This document shows, piece after piece, positions 1 through 6,480 of a stretch of 28,492 nt of DNA. Source of the stretch: an uncultured Hungatella sp. (GTDB lineage Bacteria; Bacillota; Clostridia; Lachnospirales; Lachnospiraceae); the NCBI GenBank assembly GCA_910585645.1, contig CAJUFP010000063.1, positions 1 through 28,492 of the forward strand, given 5' to 3'. A program made the translations under genes and the position numbers. Positions within the stretch are counted from its first letter, which is position 1. Each line of letters starts with the position of its first letter. Below the pieces are notes generated by a model. It searched no databases. It had not been told where the DNA came from and worked only from the letters and a program-made list of their open reading frames with translations.

Positions 1-274
1 CGAAGATTCCCTATTGCATTACGAGGTAATTATACTTCCTATAATGGAAATTATCGTTACAGGGGAAGGAGAGGCATTTTATCCGAATATATCCATGGTT
101 CAAAGCTCTGAAATTTAGCAAAATATAACAGAACAGGAACGGAAACAACAGAAAAAACCAAAAGTTAAAACCCAAAAACATCACCCCTATTCTATCACAA
201 ACCCCCGCTTATTTCCACAAAAAATCCATCAGAATCCCGCAAAATCCCCCATCTGTCTCAAATCCCTTCACCCC
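1..274. other. Left-edge sequence, no gene assigned
   Basis: A frame open from base 2 to a stop at 116-118 (38 codons, ending ...MVQSSEI) could be the tail of an upstream plus-strand gene, but it is short enough to be chance and I do not recognise the peptide. From about 120 to 270 the plus strand is A- and C-rich and nearly free of G, with no convincing coding frame and no clear terminator hairpin. Confidence 0.3.
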
Positions 275-303
275 GCATATTTTCCCCACCCGCCACATAC
301 ACT
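275..303 (+). promoter_or_regulatory. Sigma-E-type sporulation promoter of sipL
   Basis: GCATATT at 275-281 and CATACACT at 296-303 are separated by 14 bp. As I recall it, the sigma-E consensus is KMATATT, a 14-15 bp spacer, then CATACAMT, so every specified position matches. The -10 lies 38 bp before the sipL start, a normal leader length. Mother-cell expression under sigma-E is what is known for sipL/spoVID-type genes, so motif and gene agree. Confidence 0.8.
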
Positions 304-341
304 TAATATAAAAGCAGGCAGAAAGACAGGTAGGTGGGATT

Positions 342-2039
342 ATGTTGGAGTTGGTGAAGAAAAATATACATATGAACCGTTTTAAAAGCAATGTGGCGAC
401 TCAGGTAACGCTGGACGACGATTTTATCGTACCTGACACAATGGATGATATGGCCCGGGTGATCTTGAGTTCCGGGGATATTCAGATAGAATCCGTGAAA
501 AATCAGGGGGAGCGGGTTCTGGTAAAGGGGAAGCTGAATTTTCAGATATTATACAGGAAAGCTGAAGGCGGGTTTCAGACCATGGCGGGGCATATCCCAT
601 TTGAGGAGCCGGTCAATATTCCGGGGCTGGAGGAAAAGGATTATCTGGGGGTTAGCTGGGATTTGGAAGATCTTACGGCCAGTATGATCAATTCGCGGAA
701 AGTCAGTGTGAAAGCGATCGTGACCCTGGTGATACGGGTAGAGACTCTGTATGACGCGGAGGCGGCCATTGATGTTATAGAAGGGGGCGCGGCGGGCCGG
801 GAGGAGAGCGGCTGGAGCGCAGGGCCGGGGGGTATGGATGGCAACAGCTGGAATTTGGGATATGAGGGGGAGGAGCGCAGGACAGAAAATGATATCTACG
901 GCGCGCCTTTGGAGGATTCCTCGGAAGGGATGGAGATTTTGCGGCGTCAGGCGGATGTGGCGGTGATCGCGGTGCGCAGGAAAGACACCTACCGGATAAA
1001 AGAAGACATTACTCTGTCAGGGAGCAAGCCCAGTATTGAGCAGATTCTGTGGAGCGAGATCCGGCTTCGGGGAACTACGACAAAACCTTTGGATGGCAGG
1101 ATCCATGTAGAAGGCGAGGTAATGATCTTTGCCATCTATGCGGGAGAAGGGGAAAATACTCCGGTGCAGTGGCTGGAGGAAAGCATCCCGTTTGCCGGGG
1201 AAGTGGAACTGCCGGAATCAGTGGAGGGGATGGTTCCGTCTATTTCCGTAAGACTTGTACACAAAGAACTGGAGGCAAAACCAGATTATGACGGAGAGAT
1301 GCGGGATCTGGAGCTGGATGCGGTGCTGGAACTGGATATGAAGCTGTATGAAGAACAGCAGATTGAATTGTTGGGGGATTTCTATTCCAACAGCCGGGAG
1401 CTGGAACTGGAATCAGGGGAGGTGTGCTTTGACCGCCTTCTCAGCAAAAACACCGGAAAATGCAGGATCGGGGAAAAAGTGGACTTAAAGACCGGTGACC
1501 GGGTCCTCCAGATCTGTCATAATGACGGGACAGTCAAGATCGACGAGGTGGAGATCAAGGAGGACTCCCTGCAGATTGACGGAGTGCTGGAGGTGTCTCT
1601 TCTCTACCTGACTTCCGATGATTCCGAGCCTGTAAGGGCTGAGACGGAGATGGTTCCTTTCCACTATGAGGCTGAGACGCCGGGGATCACACCGGACAGC
1701 GTCTATCAGCTGAATACAGGGCTGGAGCAGATGACCGCGGTTATGGCAGGCGGGGATACGGTGGAGATCAAAGGAGTCATAAGTCTGGATATTCTGGTGC
1801 TTCAGCCTGTAAAGGAACCGGTGATCCTGGGAGTCAAGGAAGCCCCTCTGGACCTGGAAAAACTTCAGGAGCTTCCGGGGATCACGGGATATATTGTCCA
1901 GCCGGGAGACTGTCTGTGGGATATTGCGAAGCGGTTCCACACCACCAGAAAACAGGTGATCGACGCCAATGGATTGTCCGGTGAACAGGTCCGGCCCGGC
2001 GACCGGCTTATTTTGGTGAAAGATGTAGCAGGCGCGTAA
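342..2039 (+). CDS. sipL: SipL: SPOCS-domain, LysM spore coat morphogenesis protein
   Basis: A 565-residue protein. The N-terminus (LVKKNIHMNRFKSN...) is typical of clostridial SipL (DUF3794/SPOCS). SPOCS-like beta-rich segments lie around residues 30-140, 200-330 and 370-500, with a C-terminal LysM at about 516-560 (GYIVQPGDCLWDIAKRF...NGL...RPGDRL). SipL binds the coat ATPase SpoIVA through its LysM domain in Clostridioides difficile and is needed for coat attachment to the forespore; it is the counterpart of Bacillus SpoVID. An odd Gly/Glu-rich linker of about 50 residues (roughly 145-195, GGAAGREESGWSAGPGG) separates the first two SPOCS units. The start is the ATG with AGGTGGG (332-338) just upstream; a later ATG at residue 11 is possible. 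The gene is monocistronic, behind a sigma-E-type promoter. Function is assigned by family resemblance and domain order. Confidence 0.9.
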   Translation: MLELVKKNIHMNRFKSNVATQVTLDDDFIVPDTMDDMARVILSSGDIQIESVKNQGERVLVKGKLNFQILYRKAEGGFQTMAGHIPFEEPVNIPGLEEKDYLGVSWDLEDLTASMINSRKVSVKAIVTLVIRVETLYDAEAAIDVIEGGAAGREESGWSAGPGGMDGNSWNLGYEGEERRTENDIYGAPLEDSSEGMEILRRQADVAVIAVRRKDTYRIKEDITLSGSKPSIEQILWSEIRLRGTTTKPLDGRIHVEGEVMIFAIYAGEGENTPVQWLEESIPFAGEVELPESVEGMVPSISVRLVHKELEAKPDYDGEMRDLELDAVLELDMKLYEEQQIELLGDFYSNSRELELESGEVCFDRLLSKNTGKCRIGEKVDLKTGDRVLQICHNDGTVKIDEVEIKEDSLQIDGVLEVSLLYLTSDDSEPVRAETEMVPFHYEAETPGITPDSVYQLNTGLEQMTAVMAGGDTVEIKGVISLDILVLQPVKEPVILGVKEAPLDLEKLQELPGITGYIVQPGDCLWDIAKRFHTTRKQVIDANGLSGEQVRPGDRLILVKDVAGA

Positions 2040-2100
2040 GGTTCATGTGCAGAATCGGAGGCCTGGGATTGGGGGAGGATCGTTTAATCTCTCCGGGTTC

Positions 2101-2183
2101 AATTCCCCGCAGCTTGCTGTGGGGGAATTTATTCCCTCACGGGGTTAATACCACGATGCTTGCATCGGGAGGGTTCATTGCCC
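2101..2183. repeat. Cluster of CTTG-loop hairpins after sipL
   Basis: Three hairpins lie in a row. The first is AATTCCCCGCAG / CTGTGGGGGAATT around a CTTG loop (2101-2129, one extra G). The second is CGATG-CTTG-CATCG (2154-2167). The third is a weaker GGG...CCC (about 2170-2183). The shared GCTTGC core suggests a REP-like palindromic repeat rather than a plain terminator. The first could still stop sipL transcripts, although its tail (TATTCCC) is a poor U-tract. Confidence 0.6.
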
Positions 2184-2248
2184 TGTGACTGAGGCGTTGC
2201 GGGTTGTCAGAAAGACGTGTAAAAAAAGGAGAAGAGGAAAAAGCTGGA

Positions 2249-2277
2249 TGCACAAAAACAGAAAATTAGGATATAAT
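2249..2277 (+). promoter_or_regulatory. Candidate sigma-A promoter before the structured block
   Basis: TGCACA (2249-2254, 4/6 to TTGACA), a 17-bp spacer, and a perfect TATAAT (2272-2277). A transcript would start near 2284 and carry about 335 nt of structured leader before the GIY-YIG gene. The -35 overlaps the left arm of a perfect 10-bp inverted repeat, AGCTGGATGC (2242-2251) with GCATCCAGCT (2314-2323). Confidence 0.45.
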
Positions 2278-2343
2278 ACAATATAAGGTTTATGGATGAA
2301 CGGTGTCAGATCCGCATCCAGCTGGTGCTTCAAATAGATTCAG

Positions 2344-2443
2344 GGCAACCTGGGCGGTAAGCGCGTATTGCAAGCGCGGTTGCCGTCTACATATTCTATC
2401 GGTCAATACAGCCCGCCGCGCTATTTACACGCAAATTAGTGTA
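2344..2443 (+). other. Structured non-coding block with competing stems
   Basis: Two pairings share one strand. GGCAACC (2344-2350) pairs perfectly with GGTTGCC (2378-2384). The overlapping AGCGCGG (2373-2379) pairs perfectly with CCGCGCT (2416-2422), with an inner TTGCCG (2380-2385) / CGGTCAA (2400-2406) stem carrying one bulge. Both cannot form together. A small hairpin TACAC/GTGTA follows (2426-2443). No known riboswitch or RNA family was recognised. It may be a leader, a small RNA or part of a mobile palindromic element. Confidence 0.4.
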
Positions 2444-2459
2444 GTGCCATACCAATACT

Positions 2460-2593
2460 CCATCCGGACAGAAATTAGAGTTGTGGACTGCCTGTCACGC
2501 ACCATCGCGTCGTTAAAATTTCTAGTCGATGGGTCCTCATCGCCGCACTGGCACGCGCCAGACAGCCCACAACGCTAATTTCTGTCTGGATGG
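2460..2593. repeat. 134-bp near-palindromic element
   Basis: The left arm 2460-2496 and right arm 2561-2593 are reverse complements apart from three substitutions and a 4-nt bulge; both arms carry CCATCC-n-GACAGAAATTAG at the outer end. The 64-bp interior holds further pairings: CCATCG/CGATGG, CGATG/CATCG (around 2528-2543) and TGGC-acgc-GCCA (2549-2560). The right end stops 6 bp before the Shine-Dalgarno of the next gene. The arms could be terminal inverted repeats of a MITE-like element, or one long RNA hairpin. TA dinucleotides stand at similar distance outside both arms, which is weak evidence for a target duplication. Confidence 0.7.
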
Positions 2594-2619
2594 AATACCA
2601 GGAGAAAGGAAACAATTCC

Positions 2620-2883
2620 ATGAATTACACATACGTGGTCCGCTGCCGGGACGGAAGCCTGTACTGCGGTTGGACGAACCATTTGGATGAGAGGATAAAA
2701 GCCCATAATGATGGAAAGGGAGCCAAGTATACCAGGTGTCGGAGACCGGTGGAATTGGTGTATTATGAAGCTTTTGATACAAAGGAAGAAGCTATGCGCC
2801 GGGAGTATGCCGTTAAAAGGCTGAGCCGGGAACAGAAAATGAAGCTGATCAAAGGGTTTGACAGTGAAAAAGGGCAGTCCTGA
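2620..2883 (+). CDS. Small GIY-YIG domain protein (UPF0213/YhbQ-like)
   Basis: An 87-residue protein that is almost entirely one GIY-YIG nuclease domain. Y5-V6 stands in the GIY position and Y15-C16-G17 in the YIG position; R25 (LDERIKAHN) and E62 (MRREYAVK) fit the catalytic Arg and metal-binding Glu. The length matches the stand-alone UPF0213 family (YhbQ, YazA), whose members are thought to act on DNA but have no settled role in Clostridia. The start is the ATG at 2620 with AGGAGAAAGGA at 2600-2610; an in-frame ATG at 2590 lies before that site and inside the palindromic element. The gene is alone, with a long structured region upstream and a terminator overlapping its stop codon. Confidence 0.85.
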   Translation: MNYTYVVRCRDGSLYCGWTNHLDERIKAHNDGKGAKYTRCRRPVELVYYEAFDTKEEAMRREYAVKRLSREQKMKLIKGFDSEKGQS

Positions 2884-2907
2884 CAGGGAGAGCCCTTTTA
2901 TTTTTTT
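2869..2907 (+). terminator. Rho-independent terminator of the GIY-YIG gene
   Basis: AAAGGGC (2869-2875) pairs with GCCCTTT (2892-2898) and is followed by TATTTTTTT. The stem begins inside the last codons of the gene. Confidence 0.85.
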
Positions 2908-2965
2908 AGGAGCAGTATTTTTTGGCCAAGATGGAAAATTTATGGGAATTTAATAATTTTAGGCC

Positions 2966-2993
2966 TTGTAATTTTGTATACAAAGTATATAAT
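2966..2993 (+). promoter_or_regulatory. ispE-gntR promoter
   Basis: TTGTAA (2966-2971, 4/6), a 16-bp spacer and TATAAT (2988-2993). The -10 lies between two GTATAC operator boxes, so a bound repressor would cover it. The transcript would begin about 50 bases before the ispE start. Confidence 0.65.
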
Positions 2994-3009
2994 ATACTGT
3001 ATACAAAAT
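2971..3009. promoter_or_regulatory. Two-box GntR/FCD-type operator
   Basis: ATTTTGTATAC (2971-2981) and GTATACAAAAT (2999-3009) are perfect inverted repeats. Each contains its own palindrome: TTTGTATACAAA (2973-2984) and TGTATACA (2998-3005), centres 23 bp apart. FadR/FCD-type GntR proteins bind sites of the form TNGT-N(0-3)-ACNA, which TTGTATACAA fits. The operon served by this promoter encodes exactly such a regulator, so autoregulation is the natural reading. Confidence 0.65.
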
Positions 3010-3048
3010 AACACAAAAAAACAATCCCATATACAAGGAGAAGGAGAT

Positions 3049-3939
3049 ATGGTAAAGCATCTGGGGCTAAAAGCCTACGGGAAGATCAACCTTGGGCTGG
3101 ATGTACTTCGCAGGAGGGAGGATGGGTACCACGAGGTCCGCATGATCATGCAGACAGTTGGCCTGTACGACCGGATAGACCTGGTAAGCCAGGAACAGCC
3201 TGGCATAAGGGTGGAGACGAATCTTTATTACCTTCCTAACAATGAGAATAATCTGGTTTATCAGGCGGCTAAGCTGTTGATGGATGAGTTTGGGATAAAA
3301 AAGGGGATTTCCATCAAGCTTAAGAAATTTATCCCGGTGGCAGCCGGTATGGCAGGCGGCAGCAGCGACGCGGCGGCTGTGCTTTTTGGGGTGAATAAAA
3401 TGTTTGGCCTGGGGCTGACTTTGAGACAGCTGATGGAGCGGGGGGTGAAGATCGGCGCTGATGTCCCCTACTGTATCATGAGGGGAACGGCGCTGTCGGA
3501 GGGGATCGGCGAGATCCTGACGCCTCTGCCGCCTATGCCTCAGTGCCAGGTGCTGATTGCAAAGCCGGGGATCAGCGTATCCACCAAGTTTGTCTATGAG
3601 AATCTTCATGCCAATGACCTGAAACCAGAACAGCACCCGGATATTGACAGTATGGCAAGAGCCATCGGCGAAGGGGATATTTATAAGACCGCATCGTATC
3701 TGGGCAATGTGCTGGAGACCGTGACCGTCCCCGCATATCCGGTCATAGCGCAGATCAAGGATATGATGATGGACATGGGAGCTATAGGGTCCCTTATGAG
3801 CGGCAGCGGTCCTACGGTGTTCGGATTGTTTACCAACCCCAGGGCAGCGGCAGCGGCTTATGAGAAGATGCGCTATGGGGAGGGCGTGAAAGTCGCCAGA
3901 CAGGTGTATCTTACTAATTTTTACAATCGGAAGGAATAG
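3049..3939 (+). CDS. ispE: 4-diphosphocytidyl-2-C-methyl-D-erythritol kinase
   Basis: A 296-residue GHMP kinase that phosphorylates 4-diphosphocytidyl-2-C-methylerythritol in the MEP pathway, which makes isopentenyl diphosphate for undecaprenyl phosphate and other isoprenoids. Visible marks are the N-terminal AYGKINLGLDVL with K12, the glycine-rich ATP loop from P96 (PVAAGMAGGSSDAAAV), D138 in IGADVPYC (catalytic Asp), and the C-terminal GSLMSGSGPTVFGLF. The length is normal. The start is the ATG with AAGGAGAAGGAG (3035-3046) upstream; an open TTG-started extension to 2974 runs through the promoter and is rejected. It is followed after 14 bp by a GntR regulator, with which it is probably co-transcribed. 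Confidence 0.95.
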   Translation: MVKHLGLKAYGKINLGLDVLRRREDGYHEVRMIMQTVGLYDRIDLVSQEQPGIRVETNLYYLPNNENNLVYQAAKLLMDEFGIKKGISIKLKKFIPVAAGMAGGSSDAAAVLFGVNKMFGLGLTLRQLMERGVKIGADVPYCIMRGTALSEGIGEILTPLPPMPQCQVLIAKPGISVSTKFVYENLHANDLKPEQHPDIDSMARAIGEGDIYKTASYLGNVLETVTVPAYPVIAQIKDMMMDMGAIGSLMSGSGPTVFGLFTNPRAAAAAYEKMRYGEGVKVARQVYLTNFYNRKE

Positions 3940-3953
3940 GGGGACCATATAAT

Positions 3954-4640
3954 ATGGAAGGAAGTATGTTAAAAGTTAATATGAATGAGTATCTTCCGCT
4001 GCGGGATGTGGTGTTTAACACCCTGCGGCAGGCTATCTTAAAGGGGGAGCTGGAGCCAGGGGAACGGCTTATGGAGATACAGCTGGCGGAACGGCTGGGG
4101 GTCAGCCGGACCCCGATCCGGGAGGCGATCCGGAAGCTGGAGCTGGAGGGGCTGGTGCTGATGATACCCAGGAAGGGGGCGGAGGTGGCCAAGATCTCAG
4201 AGAAGAGCCTTCGGGACGTTCTGGAACTGCGCCGTTCTCTGGAGGAGCTGGCCATTGAGCTGGCTTGTCAGAGGATGACGGAGGAGGAGATTGACGAGCT
4301 GGAAGACGCCCAGAGAGTGTTTCGCGAGGCCGTTGACAGCAAAGATGTGATGCTCATGGCGGAAGCCGATGAAAAATATCATGAGATCATTTACCAGGGG
4401 ACGAAAAACAGCCGTCTGGTGCAGATCCTCAACAACCTTCGGGAGCAGATGTACCGCTACCGCCTGGAATATATTAAAGACGCGGACAAGCGGCAGATCC
4501 TGCTGATCGAGCACGACAACATCTTAAAAGCAGTGAGAAACCGCAAGGTGGCGGAGGCAAAGGCGGCCATGCGGGAGCATATTGACAATCAGGAGATAAC
4601 GGTTTCCAGAAATATAAAGGAAAAGGAAGAATCTAACTGA
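3954..4640 (+). CDS. GntR-family regulator, FCD (FadR-like) subgroup
   Basis: A 228-residue protein with an N-terminal winged helix (about 12-80; RLMEIQLAERLGVSRTPIREAIRKLE is the recognition region) and a C-terminal all-helical FCD ligand domain (about 90-220). His residues in EKYHEII, LIEHDNIL and REHIDNQ fit the metal/ligand pocket of FCD proteins. Ligand unknown. It is the second gene of the ispE operon, whose promoter carries two palindromes of the type this subgroup binds, so it is probably an autorepressor that also controls ispE. Start at ATG 3954 with AGGGGG at 3938-3943; ATG 3966 is an alternative. Confidence 0.9.
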   Translation: MEGSMLKVNMNEYLPLRDVVFNTLRQAILKGELEPGERLMEIQLAERLGVSRTPIREAIRKLELEGLVLMIPRKGAEVAKISEKSLRDVLELRRSLEELAIELACQRMTEEEIDELEDAQRVFREAVDSKDVMLMAEADEKYHEIIYQGTKNSRLVQILNNLREQMYRYRLEYIKDADKRQILLIEHDNILKAVRNRKVAEAKAAMREHIDNQEITVSRNIKEKEESN

Positions 4641-4674
4641 AATGTTAGGAAAATATTAAAAAATAATAACTCCA

Positions 4675-4703
4675 TTGACAGAGTGACAGGTTGTCATTAT
4701 AAT
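4675..4703 (+). promoter_or_regulatory. Consensus sigma-A promoter of the efflux operon
   Basis: TTGACA (4675-4680), exactly 17 bp, TATAAT (4698-4703): all twelve consensus bases are present. Such a strong promoter normally needs a repressor, and operators lie over it. Further down, TCCTG (4731-4735) can pair with CAGGA (4741-4745), part of the Shine-Dalgarno of the first gene, which may limit its translation. Confidence 0.9.
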
Positions 4704-4719
4704 GAATGACAGGTTGTCA
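4684..4719. promoter_or_regulatory. Twin TetR-type operators
   Basis: The same 13-bp palindrome TGACA-GGT-TGTCA occurs at 4684-4696 (between -35 and -10) and 4707-4719 (around the transcription start), centres 23 bp apart. Placement and dyad symmetry are those of a repressor site. The first gene of the operon is a TetR-family regulator, the obvious ligand. Confidence 0.8.
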
Positions 4720-4757
4720 CTTTTGTTTTTTCCTGTAGAACAGGAGGGGGATTGAAG

Positions 4758-5402
4758 ATGCCGAGTGAACGTTTTTACAGGCTTTCCAAGGAGAAGCAGA
4801 ACCTGATCTGGAAAGCATCGATGAAAGAATTTATAGCTGTACCTTACGAGAAAGTTTCCATCAACAAGATCATCCGGGACGCGGGCATTTCCAGAGGCAG
4901 TTTTTATACATATTTTGAAGATAAAAGGGATGTTCTGTCGTTTTTATTAGAGGATACCACGAGAAAGTGGAGGGAATTCTGCCTGGAAGAACTGGATAAG
5001 ACTTATGGCGACGTGTTTTCCCTGATGGAGTCTATGATGGATCACGCCCTGAGATTCTGTAAGAATAATGACATGTTCCGGCTGCATAAGAATTTGATTA
5101 TGTATCCTGACGACGTGCTTATGGAATGCAGGGCGGATGACGGGGAACTGGAGAGACTGGTGGGAGAGGAATTCTTTCAAAGGATTGACCGCTCCAAGCT
5201 GCGGGACAACTCAACTGGGGGGGTTCTGCTTTTGGTTAAACTCTGTTTCGTCGCCATGACGGCGGGGATCGGGGAGTTTCACAAACACCCTGACCATGAA
5301 GAGATCATTAAGAGAGAGTATAAGAAAGCATTGTCAATATTAAAGTATGGAGCCTGTAAAGACTCCCGACAAGACCAGGCAAAGGAGCAAGCAGATGAGT
5401 AA
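4758..5402 (+). CDS. TetR-family repressor of the efflux operon
   Basis: A 214-residue protein. The N-terminal helix-turn-helix spans about residues 12-58 (YEKVSINKIIRDAGISRGSF then YTYFEDKRDVL), a clear TetR signature. The C-terminal half is helical and divergent, as expected for a ligand-binding domain. Start is the ATG at 4758 with AGGAGGGGG at 4742-4750; a TTG six bases earlier is less well placed. The gene overlaps the next one by 8 bases, so it is the first member of an efflux operon and probably represses it and itself through the twin operators. The inducing compound cannot be told from sequence. Confidence 0.9.
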   Translation: MPSERFYRLSKEKQNLIWKASMKEFIAVPYEKVSINKIIRDAGISRGSFYTYFEDKRDVLSFLLEDTTRKWREFCLEELDKTYGDVFSLMESMMDHALRFCKNNDMFRLHKNLIMYPDDVLMECRADDGELERLVGEEFFQRIDRSKLRDNSTGGVLLLVKLCFVAMTAGIGEFHKHPDHEEIIKREYKKALSILKYGACKDSRQDQAKEQADE

Positions 5403-6468
5403 AAAAACGATAATTGCGGCGGCAGCAGTGGTGATTGTGGCGGCAGGAGCTTTTGTGGGACAGAGCTATCTCACGCCCAAAAGCGCGCCGGAGGCGGTGG
5501 CCCCGCCGGTGGTCAGGACAGAGCAGCCTGCCCCGGGGGATATTGAGCTGTTTCGCAGTATGACGGGAACCATAGAGCCGGCGGATTCGGTGTATGTGAT
5601 CCCAAAGGCGGCAGGAGAGATCACGGCAGTGTATGTGAAGACCGGTGATTATGTGGAGGAAGGGCAGCTTCTGTGCGAGATTGACACCAAGCAGGTGGAC
5701 GCGGCCAAGCTGCAGCTGGAGGCTGCGGAGATCGCCCTCCATGACGCCAGGACGAACCTGGAGAGGATGAGGGTCCTCTACGGCAGCGGAGACATCTCCG
5801 CCCAGGCCTTTGAGCAGGTGGAAAGCGGGGCCAAGTCAGCCCAGATTCAGTATGATTCGGCTAAGCTGGCCTATGATTATCAGGTAGAGTTCAGCACGAT
5901 TACAGCTACCATTGCCGGAAAGATCGAGTCCAGCAATATGGAAGTCCACGACATGGCCAGCCAGAGCGGGCCGCTGTGCGTGATCTCCAGCGAGGGCGCG
6001 AAGATCGTTAACTTCGCTGTCACGGAGGCCATCCTGGACAATGTAAAGGAGGGTGACCAGATTCGGATCGAGAAGAGCGGAAGCCAGTACACGGGTACTG
6101 TCACCGAGGTGAGCACCATGGTGGACGCGGCCACAGGGCTTTTTAAGGTAAAGGCTTCCGTGGCTGACGGCAGCGCCCTGGCAAACGGGTCCTCAGTAAA
6201 GCTGTATGTGACCTCTGATAAAGCCCAGGGGGTGATGACCGTTCCCGTAGACGCGGTCTATTATGACAACGGAGTTCCCTATGTCTATACATTTGACAAC
6301 GGAACCGTACATAAGGTGGATGTGGAGACCGGGATCAGCGACTCGGAGAAAATGGAGATTACCTCCGGATTGACTGACGCGGACGATGTTATCACTACCT
6401 GGAGTCCGGAGCTGTACGAGGGCGCTCCGGCAGTTTTGGAGCCGGCCACGGAAGCGGCGGCTGAATAG
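5395..6468 (+). CDS. RND efflux periplasmic-adaptor-type subunit (membrane fusion protein)
   Basis: A 357-residue HlyD/AcrA-type protein. An N-terminal hydrophobic anchor (about residues 4-25, no lipobox Cys) is followed by a lipoyl-like half motif (IPKAAGEITAVYVKTGDYVEEG), an alpha-helical hairpin of about 60 residues (KLQLEAAEIALHDARTNLER onward), the second lipoyl half (ATIAGKIES...), and beta-barrel and membrane-proximal segments (VPVDAVYYDNGVPYVYTFDNG). It would link the RND pump to the TolC-like partners outside the membrane. Start at ATG 5395 with AGGAG about 8 bases upstream, overlapping tetR; an upstream ATG at 5347 has no good ribosome site. It is followed after 12 bp by the pump gene. 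Confidence 0.9.
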   Translation: MSKKTIIAAAAVVIVAAGAFVGQSYLTPKSAPEAVAPPVVRTEQPAPGDIELFRSMTGTIEPADSVYVIPKAAGEITAVYVKTGDYVEEGQLLCEIDTKQVDAAKLQLEAAEIALHDARTNLERMRVLYGSGDISAQAFEQVESGAKSAQIQYDSAKLAYDYQVEFSTITATIAGKIESSNMEVHDMASQSGPLCVISSEGAKIVNFAVTEAILDNVKEGDQIRIEKSGSQYTGTVTEVSTMVDAATGLFKVKASVADGSALANGSSVKLYVTSDKAQGVMTVPVDAVYYDNGVPYVYTFDNGTVHKVDVETGISDSEKMEITSGLTDADDVITTWSPELYEGAPAVLEPATEAAAE

Positions 6469-6480
6469 GAGGGACAGCGT

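Noticed and set aside
2040..2120. T-loop-like GGGTTCAATTCCC suggesting a tRNA
   Set aside because: The T-stem has a mismatch and the 60 bases upstream form no acceptor, D or anticodon arm.
2303..2578. Open frame of 91 codons in the gap before the GIY-YIG gene
   Set aside because: No ribosome binding site, an unnatural composition, and it runs through the inverted repeats; its codons are explained by the palindromic element.
2284..2619. Group I intron or HEARO-like RNA associated with a homing nuclease
   Set aside because: No catalytic core elements were seen, the region is short, and the GIY-YIG protein is of the small UPF0213 type rather than a homing endonuclease.
4624..4645. CTAAC/GTTAG hairpin at the end of gntR as a terminator
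   Set aside because: Only 5 A/T-rich pairs, followed by A residues rather than T.
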